Below, in pieces: positions 56,053 to 64,000 of a stretch of DNA of 64,000 nt; the first letter of the stretch is position 1; the number at the start of each line of letters is the position of its first letter. The notes below the pieces were generated by a model. The model was not told the origin of the DNA and ran no database searches. It worked only from the letters and a program-made list of their open reading frames with translations. Origin of the DNA: Lantana camara (taxonomy: Eukaryota > Streptophyta > Magnoliopsida > Lamiales > Verbenaceae). Where the stretch lies: assembly GCA_037501455.1 (NCBI GenBank), contig CM074858.1:11830501-11894500 (forward strand). The letters run 5' to 3'. The translations under genes and the position numbers were made by a program.

Positions 56053-59000
56053 TCAAAGCCATTCTAAAGCTACTCTAAGTCCCATCTTCTGAAGATGACC
56101 TTGGAAAGCTTCTCGACTAAGGGGTTTAGTAAGTGGATCTGCCACGTTCTCTGCTGATGTGACCCTCTCAATTTGCACATCTCCTCTTTTGATAATATCA
56201 CGGATTAGGTGATACTTCCTCATAATGTGCTTGGTCCGTTGGTGAGATCTTGGTTCTCTTGCTTGAGCAACCGCCCCAGTGTTGTCACAAAACACAGTAA
56301 TGGGGTCTTTCATGCTAGGAACAACATTCAACTCTTGAATGAAGTTTCTAATCCAAACACCTTCCTTAGCTGCATCATTTGCAGCTAAGTATTCGGCCTC
56401 AGTGGTCGAATCAGCAGTGGTTGTTTGCTTGGAACTCTTCCAACTCACTGCTCCGCCGTTTAGGCAGAAAATGTATCCTGACATTGACTTAAAATCATCT
56501 AAGTCAGATGCAAAGCTTGCATCGCAGTATCCTTCGACAGTAAGATCTTTCTGACCTCCGTAAACTAAGAATAAATCTTTAGTACTTTTCAAGTACTTAA
56601 GAATATTCTTCACGGCAGCCCAGTGACCATCTCCAGGGTCAGATTGGAAACGACTTGTCACACTAAGTGCATAAGCCACATCCGGTCGAGTACATAACAT
56701 TGCATACATTATGCTACCTATTGCTGATGCATAAGGTGTATGAGTCATTCTTTCCTTCTCAAGGTTAGTCTTAGGACACATCTTCTTTGAAAGACATGTT
56801 CCTACACTCATAGGAAGGTTCTTAACCTTTGCTGACTCCATATTGAATCTCTTCAATACTTTGTCAATGTACATCGACTGTGATAGTCCTATTAACCTTC
56901 TAGATCTATCTCTATAGATTTTAATTCCAAGGATATAGGACGCATCACCAAGATCTTTCATCTCGAATTGGTTCGATAACCATAACTTAGTCACTTTCAT
57001 GTCATCCTTCGAATTCCCAATAAGAAGGATGTCATCAACATAAAGTACTAAGAATTGCACTGAGGTCTCCAATTCCTTTCTATACACACAGGACTCATTC
57101 GAAATTTGAATAAAGCCAAACGCTTTGACTGATTCATCAAATCGAATGTTCCAATTCCTAGAAGCCTGTTTCAATCCATAGATTGATCTTTGGAGTTTGC
57201 AAACCTTTTGCTCACTCCCACTGAATGTGAAACCTATGGGTTGCTCCATATAAATGTCTTTGTCAATGTCACCATTGAGAAAGGCAGTTTTCACATCCAT
57301 TTGCCATATCTCATAGTCATAATATGCAGCAATGGCAAGCATGATTCGAATGGACTTTTGCATTGCAACTGGTGAAAAGGTTTCGTCAAAGTCCACTCCG
57401 GGTCTTTGAGTGAATCCTTTTGCAACCAGTCTTGCTTTGTAGGCTGCAATGCTTCCATCAACTCCAAGCTTTCTCTTAAAGATCCATTTGCAACCTATGG
57501 GTTTGACCCCATCAGGCAAATCTACCAAGGTCCAAACTTGGTTGGAGTTCATGGAATCCATTTCGGATTTCATGGCTTCTATCCACTGTTCAGAGTCAGA
57601 ATCTGAAAGTGCCTCCTCATATGTCAAAGGATCATTATCCTTTTGAGAGATTTCATGGAAGAATCCATACCATCTCTCCGGCTGTCTAGGAGTACGTTCA
57701 GAACGCCTTAGAGGAGGATTCAAATGTGTATCGAAATTCGTGATTGGTTGCAGTTGATCAGAGTGGGACGTTTCTTCAGTGGGTGGTATGGGGTTACTTT
57801 GTACTTCTTCTAATTCTATGATCTTGCCTTTCTTTTCTTTAAGGAACGGTTCCTCAAGAAAAGTGGCATTTCTGGAAACAAACACCTTTTGCTCAGATTG
57901 ATCATAGAAGTAGTATCCTATGGATTCCTTAGGATAACCTACAAAGTAGCATAAGTTAGAACGAGATTCTAACTTATCTCCCACTGTCCTCTTCACGTAA
58001 GCAGGACAACCCCAAATTCTTAAGTAAGAATAACTAGGGATTTTACCATGCCACATTTCATAGGGCGTTTTAGGGACTGACTTAGAGGGAACAAGATTCA
58101 AAATCTTTGCTGCACTTTCTAGGGCATAACCCCAGAAAGAAGGTGGTAAGTCAGTGAAACTCATCATGGAACGAACCATATCAAGTAGGGTTCGATTCCT
58201 TCTCTCAGAAACTCCATTAAGCTGAGGAGTTCCCGGAGGAGTCCACTGAGAGATAATCCCATTATCCTTGAGATGATTAAGGAATTCTTCACTAAGATAT
58301 TCGCCTCCTCGATCAGATCGAAGTGCTTTGATCTTGTGACCAGTTTGGTTCTCAACCACCTTTTGAAATTCTAAGAATTTCTCAAAAGCTTCAGATTTAT
58401 ACTTCATTAAGTATACGTAACCATACCGACTAAAGTCGTCAGTGAAGGTTATGAAATACTGATGATTGTTTCTCGTGCTTACACTAAGCGGTCCACAAAC
58501 ATCAGTATGGATCAAATCCAGAACCTTAGTGGCACGTTCCACAGTTCCTTTAAAAGGAACTTTGGACATTTTTCCTTTGAGACAGGATTCGCAAGAAGTT
58601 AACTCTTTGAGATCATTTTCAGAGAATGATCCTAAAGTGTTTATCTTGCTAATTCTGTTCTTGGAAATGTGTCCTAATCTAGCGTGCCATAAGGGAGCTG
58701 AAACTTTGTCATCTCTCTTACGCTTTGTTTCTCGTTGTATATTCATAATATTGATATTTTGAGTTAGGTAAAGTCCATTACTTAGAGTACCGATATGAAC
58801 GGAAGAGTTGTTCCGTTTGATAAAGTATTTACCATTCTTAATATAAGTTTCATAACCTTCGCAATCTAATATTGGAACTGAAATTATATTACGAATAATG
58901 CTCGGTACATAAAGGACTTTATTTAATACTAACTCAAAACTACCTAAATCTAATCTAATTGTGCCTAAAGCTCGAGCTTCAATGTTTGAGCCATCGCCGA

Positions 59001-59973
59001 TCTTCAAGACACATTCTCCTTCTTTGAGTTGTTGGACTTCACTTAGCATCTGTACATCATTACAGATATGAGTTCCACAACCGGTATCAAGTACCCAAGA
59101 ACTAGAATTAATAGAAAGATTTACTTCAACGAGAAAGATACCTTTCTTTAGAGTAGCCTTGTACTCTGGGCAGTTTCTCCTCCAATGTCCCGCTTTGCCA
59201 CAATGGAAGCAAACATCCTCTTTCTGATCACGCTTCTTCTTTTGGGCCTTCCCCTTCGAAATGCCACCAGTGGGCCTAAGGGGTTTCTTCTTCTTCTTTT
59301 GGGCTTTCTTGCCCTTACCTTTAGAAGGCCCAGAAGAGGAAGATGGAGCATTCACCATCAAAACCTTATTGTCCTTCTTGATCGTGCTTTCAGCAGTCAC
59401 AAGCTGACTAATCAGCTCAGCTACAGTAGCACCAGCATGATTCATGTTGAAGTTAAGGACAAATGGGTTGAATGATGGTGGGAGCGAAGCTAGCAACAAA
59501 TCCACTGAAAGTTCATCTTTCAGTGGCATGTCCATGGAAGCAAGTTTCTCAGTAAGGGCAAGAAACTTGAGTCCATATTCATGGACACTTGAACCTTCCC
59601 TCATTCTCAAGTGGAATAATTCCTTTGAAGTGTTATACCTTGTAACACGTTCATGAGGGCGGTAAAGTTGCTCTAAGTGGTCGTAAATCTCCCAAGCAAA
59701 TTCCATGGCCTCATGTTGTCTTTGCAAGTCCGGAGACATGTTAGCCAACATAAGGCAACGGGCTTGGAGATTATCATCCTTCCACTTCTGAATCGCGTCC
59801 CGCTCGGCCCGAGTGGGAGCCTCCCCTTCAGGAGTAGGCTCCCCTTCGAAGAGAACATAAGTTCTCTTCTCAGAATCTAAAATGATTTTTAGATTCCTCA
59901 GCCAATCAGAATAGTTGGGACCAGTCAACTTGTTTGACTCGAGGATCGATACAAGAGGGTTTTTGGTTGCCAT
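56053..59973 (-). CDS. Copia gag-pol polyprotein
   Basis: Single 1306-codon frame, ATG at 59973 (MATKNPLVSILESNKLTGPNYSDWLRNL). Order: gag with retrotransposon-gag fold (1-200), a basic lysine-rich stretch (218-250), zinc knuckle CFHCGKAGHWRRNC (255-268), aspartic protease WVLDTGCGTHIC (about 293-304), GAG-pre-integrase LWHARLGHIS, integrase with HTDVCGPL, TDDFSRYGYVYLM, RSDRGGEY and NGVSERRNRTLLDMVRSMM, reverse transcriptase with ARLVAKGFTQRPGVDFDETFSPVA, QMDVKTAFLNGDI and the catalytic LYVDDILL, then RNase H with GYCDASFASDLDD and TTEAEYLAANDAAKEGVW. All catalytic motifs are intact and no frameshift is present. The order protease, integrase, RT is diagnostic of Ty1/Copia. The lineage was not assigned. 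Confidence 0.97.
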   Translation of the reverse strand: MATKNPLVSILESNKLTGPNYSDWLRNLKIILDSEKRTYVLFEGEPTPEGEAPTRAERDAIQKWKDDNLQARCLMLANMSPDLQRQHEAMEFAWEIYDHLEQLYRPHERVTRYNTSKELFHLRMREGSSVHEYGLKFLALTEKLASMDMPLKDELSVDLLLASLPPSFNPFVLNFNMNHAGATVAELISQLVTAESTIKKDNKVLMVNAPSSSSGPSKGKGKKAQKKKKKPLRPTGGISKGKAQKKKRDQKEDVCFHCGKAGHWRRNCPEYKATLKKGIFLVEVNLSINSSSWVLDTGCGTHICNDVQMLSEVQQLKEGECVLKIGDGSNIEARALGTIRLDLGSFELVLNKVLYVPSIIRNIISVPILDCEGYETYIKNGKYFIKRNNSSVHIGTLSNGLYLTQNINIMNIQRETKRKRDDKVSAPLWHARLGHISKNRISKINTLGSFSENDLKELTSCESCLKGKMSKVPFKGTVERATKVLDLIHTDVCGPLSVSTRNNHQYFITFTDDFSRYGYVYLMKYKSEAFEKFLEFQKVVENQTGHKIKALRSDRGGEYLSEEFLNHLKDNGIISQWTPPGTPQLNGVSERRNRTLLDMVRSMMSFTDLPPSFWGYALESAAKILNLVPSKSVPKTPYEMWHGKIPSYSYLRIWGCPAYVKRTVGDKLESRSNLCYFVGYPKESIGYYFYDQSEQKVFVSRNATFLEEPFLKEKKGKIIELEEVQSNPIPPTEETSHSDQLQPITNFDTHLNPPLRRSERTPRQPERWYGFFHEISQKDNDPLTYEEALSDSDSEQWIEAMKSEMDSMNSNQVWTLVDLPDGVKPIGCKWIFKRKLGVDGSIAAYKARLVAKGFTQRPGVDFDETFSPVAMQKSIRIMLAIAAYYDYEIWQMDVKTAFLNGDIDKDIYMEQPIGFTFSGSEQKVCKLQRSIYGLKQASRNWNIRFDESVKAFGFIQISNESCVYRKELETSVQFLVLYVDDILLIGNSKDDMKVTKLWLSNQFEMKDLGDASYILGIKIYRDRSRRLIGLSQSMYIDKVLKRFNMESAKVKNLPMSVGTCLSKKMCPKTNLEKERMTHTPYASAIGSIMYAMLCTRPDVAYALSVTSRFQSDPGDGHWAAVKNILKYLKSTKDLFLVYGGQKDLTVEGYCDASFASDLDDFKSMSGYIFCLNGGAVSWKSSKQTTTADSTTEAEYLAANDAAKEGVWIRNFIQELNVVPSMKDPITVFCDNTGAVAQAREPRSHQRTKHIMRKYHLIRDIIKRGDVQIERVTSAENVADPLTKPLSREAFQGHLQKMGLRVALEWL

Positions 59974-60179
59974 TTCAAAACACGTAGAGAATCACAGAAT
60001 CTACGACCTAAATGGTAAAACAGAGAACTAGTGAGCATGCTGAATTATAACGATATACAAAAGATAAGGTCTTTAATCTATTGTAGCTCCCACTGTTTTT
60101 CAAAGATCTAGAATTCCCAAAGATCTAAGAGGAACACGTTTCCCAATGGGTACTAAGATCCTAGGCATTTTACCTCGAA

Positions 60180-60497
60180 CCCACGACTCGCGGACATTCT
60201 TAGCAAGAACCCTAGGTAGGTACAACTTACCAATTCTAACACCTTTAGAACTCTTAGTAATTGTTTTTGCATCACCTATCTTTCAATATGGACCCACGAC
60301 TCGTGCGACATCCATATTTACTTAGGCGTTAAGCTAGACCCATCAATCATAAGATCATGACCAAAACTTAGTTCGAACGACCCACGACTCGCGGACATCG
60401 CCCTTGCTAAAATTGACCACGAAATATTGATCAAAAATGATCAATTAGGTAACTAAGAACTAATAAGCTCCACTAGCTATCCCACGACTCGCGGACA
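60180..60497 (-). repeat. four spaced copies of an 18-bp motif in the Copia leader
   Basis: Plus-strand CCCACGACTCGCGGACAT at 60180, 60293 (with GTGCG variant), 60381 and 60481 (ending AACA). Spacing is 113, 88 and 100 bp. They lie 200-530 bp upstream of the gag start, in the untranslated leader of the element. The sequence between copies is diverged, so the motif itself appears preserved. Confidence 0.85.
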
Positions 60498-61599
60498 ACA
60501 ACTAGCTTTACTTACTAAACTTAAAACCTATTGATGGAATGCTAGGAATTTAATTCAAAACTTGCATCTCGAATTAAACACCTATTTGTTCGAAATTAGC
60601 TTAATATTTAATGGGAATTTTCGAATCAACCGGAGAGTTGTCCGGTTCGACCTCACCAACATATATGTTATCCAATTTTATTAGTCTTGATTAATGCAAG
60701 TACACTTAAATGCATTTCAAACAAGCACATAAACAGATAACATGTCCTAGCATGATACTAACATGTAATGATCATGGGTTCTACCTATCTTATGCGTGAT
60801 ATGTGGGAGCCACTCCACAATCACAAGTTCTAACATACATGCCACATAAACAGTTCAAATCATATAAGGGAAAGCGGTAACAAAATACGAGCCCTATCTC
60901 TATTACATTTAACAATTGAGATTCCCCTCCCTAACATTTTGAGGGGTCTTCACTTATGGCCTCCTTGTTACTTGAATGTGGTCCATCTTACTCCATGGGT
61001 GCATTGTCTCCAAAATGAAAATAAAACCTCACCACCTATCTCTACTCTCAAATTACAATAAAAAGAAAAAGACATAAAGTAATAAGGCTCAATCTTCATA
61101 TTGGCCTTAGACAATTACACGGGGCATACCCCGGCCTCAAAAACAGTAATATGGAAAGCCACATAATAAATCACATAACAGTACGCACATAAGTGAGGCT
61201 CCAACCTCAATTGAAAAACGCAACTATAGGGCTCCAACCCCAATTTAAACCATCCATGTGCATAAATTAAAACCATACATAGATCTAAACCCATGATCAC
61301 CTAACATGCTTTTGCAAGAATTTAAATTTAACCAATAAATTAAAATTCTCGCTTTAAGCTCTAATAGCTTAAAACACGACTTGATGCGAGTCTTATTTAT
61401 AAAAGTTTTCAATAAATCCCAAATTACCAAAACAAATAAAATTCCAATTAATTTCTGAAAATTAATAATTTTATCAAGATGTATTTTCCCAAAATATAAA
61501 CCGTTTCAATTTCTCAAAAATCCCAATTTTAAGTTTTTATTCAAAAATTAAAATAAATATTCAAAAAATAAAATTTTAAAATTAAAATAAAAATTGGGA
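60498..61599 (-). other. AT-rich part of the Copia untranslated leader
   Basis: No coding frame of note; A/T-rich. It lies between the repeated motif cluster and the GC-rich segment. Confidence 0.6.
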
Positions 61600-61617
61600 C
61601 TGGATTGCACGAAACAC

Positions 61618-62020
61618 GAAAAGGGGGCCGGATCACGAAAACGGGGCCCGTGCGCGAAACGGGGCACAGCGTCGCAAGCGCGCGCGGACGCGCACGGCAG
61701 GCGCGCACAGCGCCCGGCCAAGGCCAGGCGAGTGCGCGCACTGCGCGCGCATTCCGCGCGCCTCGCGCGCGCGTGCCCTGCTAGGCGGTGGGCGGCCAGT
61801 CTCGGCCGCCCTGGGCGGGCGCGCCTAGGCGCGCCCGGGAAGCTCCCGCACAGGCGTGCGGGAGGAGCTGGAAGGCTGGCCGGTCTGTCCCGGCCAGGCC
61901 TGGGCGGCGACGGGCGGACGGCATGCGGGAGGGCCTCCCGCGCGGTTGCGGGAGGGTGGTGCGCGAAGCCCGCGCGCGCGACTCCTTCGCGCGCGGGGTT
62001 TCGCGTGTTCATCGTGTTCC
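61618..62020 (-). other. very GC-rich, palindrome-rich segment of the Copia leader
   Basis: About 400 bp dominated by GCGCGC, CCGGCC and GGGCGG, in contrast to flanks that are mostly A/T. It contains a perfect 22-bp palindrome at 61816-61837 (centre CCTAGG) and a 9-bp stem, 4-nt loop hairpin at 61843-61864. Open frames here exist only because stops are rare in GC-rich DNA. Confidence 0.85.
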
Positions 62021-62276
62021 GGGCTTTCGTTTCGTGTTTTCGTTCAAAAGCAAAACCAATCCAAGAAATCCAAAAACAGTTTATACAGTTTCAAATCTAA
62101 AATTGTTTTTCAAAATTAAATTTTACAAAAACCAATTTTCAGAAACTTTCAGGAAAAAATTCAGTTTCGTAATTCAGGCTTTCTAAAACAATCACAAATA
62201 CTCAATCGCATCAAGCCTAAGAATTTCTACCAAATTCAGTATAATTGAGACGAATCAGAAACACGATTAACGAGGT

Positions 62277-62289
62277 GGCTCTGATACCA
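62277..62289 (-). other. primer-binding site, initiator-Met tRNA type
   Basis: Minus-strand TGGTATCAGAGCC, 2 bp inside the 5' LTR end. It matches the 3' end complement of plant initiator methionine tRNA, used by most plant Copia elements. Confidence 0.92.
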
Positions 62290-62291
62290 CT

Positions 62292-64000
62292 TGTTGGAAA
62301 ATACGAATCAGAAAGCAGCGGAATTTAAAAAATTTTCCCAACAAAAGGACCTTGAACTCGCAATCGTGTAACCAAATTCGTAAAGATAGAAAACTTACTT
62401 TTCTTTTATTCTTTCTTGAAGCGTTTCAAGCCACCCAAGAACGCTCTTCACGCGGCTTGATCCCCTCTCCTTTGGTAAAGCTCGAATCTTCAAACTTCTA
62501 ACTTGAAGTCTCTAGAGAAAGTCCACCAACTTGATCACAATCTAACTAGTAAGGATGCTAGTTCTCTAGTTAGTGTTTAGGCTTAACCTAGGGTTTAATT
62601 TAATCTTGGAGAAAGGAAGGTGTTCAACACATGAACCAAGAATTGTCTATTAGCTCTAAAGGGGAGCATGAGCTCCCCTATATATAGGAAAGGGGAGGGA
62701 CGGCCGAACCTAGTCCTTATTGGACTAGGATTTGGTTCCTCTCTCTCCTATTACTTGATGATCAAGTATTTTCCAACTTTGACTTTGAATTCTAATTCCA
62801 GTCAACTTTGAAGAGAGCTTAAAAAAATATCCAAACTATTTTTTGGATAATTTTATACTTTATTTATTATAAAATAAATAACTTATTTTATCTAATTAAT
62901 TAATTCATAATTAATTAACTAGATTATTTTCTCCAAAATTAGACTTTCTTTTTTTAATTCAAAATTAAACCAAAGTCTATTAAATAATTAACTAATTAAT
63001 TATTTAACATATATATATATTATCACGCGTGTGTGACACGTGTCACAGTGACACGTGTCACTCACGCGAGCCACACGTGTGAATTCACACGTGTGGAACC
63101 CTCTTGGTTCGATTAACTCGTTTAATCATTTTCAAGCCTCAACTCATGTAACCAAGTTGTTGTGTGTGACCCTCTAGGTTCTCAATTCAATTAGCAGTGA
63201 CCCCAATTAATTAATTCACTAATTAATTAATCAGTCCACAGATTAAACGACCATAGTCTAGCAACAGGTGTTTAACCCCTAGCTGAATTGGAATGTTCGG
63301 ATTCGACAGAACCTTTAAGTCATTGAATCATGTGAGATACAATCCTCCTACTTACTATCTCTCAACCAAGATCTAGGGCAAGGGAATAATCAGAACCCTA
63401 ATAATCCGGTCTTAAAGCTAAGTGCATTTCATATCCATTTGATCTCAATCCAAGAAACCCTTTTCTTGATGTCTTGATCTACTGCCTTGGCCAAGGACTC
63501 CATATGGCATATGAATGACTTACACAATAAGAGATCACCTTGCAAATGCAAGTGTAGGTCCTTTCTTGATTCTCATTCACTTTCATGAGTCACTTGTGCA
63601 GCCCCAGCATAAGCCTTGAATCAGTTGTCTAAGGCGACACCCTTTAAAGCTTATACCTAAGACTACAGAGTTAACTCATAAAGTGACAAGGAACCTCAAG
63701 TCTAAGGATCAATTAATCACATCAATGACTCGTGAGATATTTCCTAATCTGGAAGTTTCCATTTCCTGAAATAGAAACTTCCTTTCCCATTTAGGAATGT
63801 TCTCACACGGGGCACCTCAGTGAACTTACTTATTAAAGTAAGCACCCTCATGTATCACGCACGTATCAACTATACACTTTGCACCTCCATGAAACAAGGT
63901 GGTCCTTCTTAAGGGCGTGATCCCACAAGCAAGCCTTAGAGGAGTCAGGTTGACACTCCCACTGTCTGTAGGACTCATCGGCTTGGAGTATTTTACTAAT
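62292..64000 (-). repeat. 5' LTR of the young Copia element, cut by window end
   Basis: First 1709 bp of the 1951-bp LTR (offset 8206 from the other LTR). No differences were noticed on reading, including the TATA box, CACGTG cluster and TG end. Confidence 0.95.

Larger units (their letters stand above)
54086..64000 (-). mobile_element. young, apparently intact Copia element (right LTR cut by window end)
   Basis: Minus-strand element. The 3' LTR is 54086-56036 (1951 bp, TG...CA) and the 5' LTR starts at 62292 and runs past the window end (1709 of an expected 1951 bp seen). The primer site TGGTATCAGAGCC is at 62277-62289, 2 bp from the LTR. The polypurine tract AAGTGGGAGAT is at 56037-56047. 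The 5-bp flank CATAC (54081-54085) is the candidate target duplication. I saw no differences where I compared the two LTRs, and the single 1306-codon polyprotein is open, so insertion is recent and the element may be autonomous. Predicted full length is about 10.2 kb. Confidence 0.95.

Noticed and set aside
60180..60497. Regularly spaced 18-bp repeats resembling a CRISPR array
   Set aside because: Only four copies with uneven spacers of 70-95 bp, inside a plant retrotransposon leader and with no cas genes.
61541..62186. Several long overlapping open frames on both strands
   Set aside because: Very GC-rich DNA lacks stop codons by chance. The translations are Arg/Ala/Pro-rich with no family features and lie in the leader of a Copia element.

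Overview
The window is nuclear DNA from a flowering plant, most likely a eudicot. The evidence is a 20-exon gene with GT-AG introns, plant-only protein families (UPF0496/DUF677 and red chlorophyll catabolite reductase), AT-rich spacers, and many nested plant transposons (Copia, Gypsy LTR pieces, hAT, Mutator-like MITEs, Helitron, LINE, CACTA end). No species can be named from the sequence alone.

Layout. 1-2488 is AT-rich spacer with a Mutator-like MITE and a Helitron-like element. 2489-25238 is a large duplicated region with block order X-Y-Z-Y-X. X (about 3.4 kb; 2489-5873 and 21852-25238) holds a broken plant gene that carries a nested hAT-like insertion, plus the start of an old Copia element. 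Y (about 4.3 kb; 5872-10159 and 17570-21852) holds one intact UPF0496 gene and two UPF0496 fragments. Z (10160-17569) is present once and holds a divergent UPF0496 gene, two UPF0496 pseudogenes and an 892-bp Mutator-like element. All UPF0496 genes lie on the minus strand and form a birth-and-death tandem array. 24007-31320 is the whole old Copia element (TSD GATTC), interrupted by a 2.7-kb solo-LTR-like insertion. 31321-34300 holds a hAT element with an 8-bp TSD and CACTA and hAT ends. 34653-42810 (+) is the main cellular gene, 20 coding exons and 985 codons, of a conserved plant family of unknown function. Its introns contain a Mutator-like MITE and a 346-bp hairpin element. 43901-49240 is a Helitron candidate on the minus strand containing a decayed LINE. 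50232-51265 is a broken red chlorophyll catabolite reductase gene. 52428-54085 is a patchwork of MITE and Gypsy LTR pieces. 54086 to the window end is a young, apparently intact Copia element on the minus strand (1306-codon gag-pol, LTRs of 1951 bp, right LTR cut by the window end).

How it fits together. Little of the window encodes host functions. The confident host genes are the two near-identical UPF0496 genes, a shorter UPF0496 paralogue without the membrane hairpin, and the 985-codon gene. Nested insertions give a relative order of events: host gene, then the hAT-like element (with a smaller element inside it) and the Copia element in the same gene. The X and Y duplications are later, because they carry all of these. 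The solo-LTR-like insertion cannot be timed against the duplication, because the X copy at 2489-5873 ends before that position in Copia. The Copia element at the right end looks recent.
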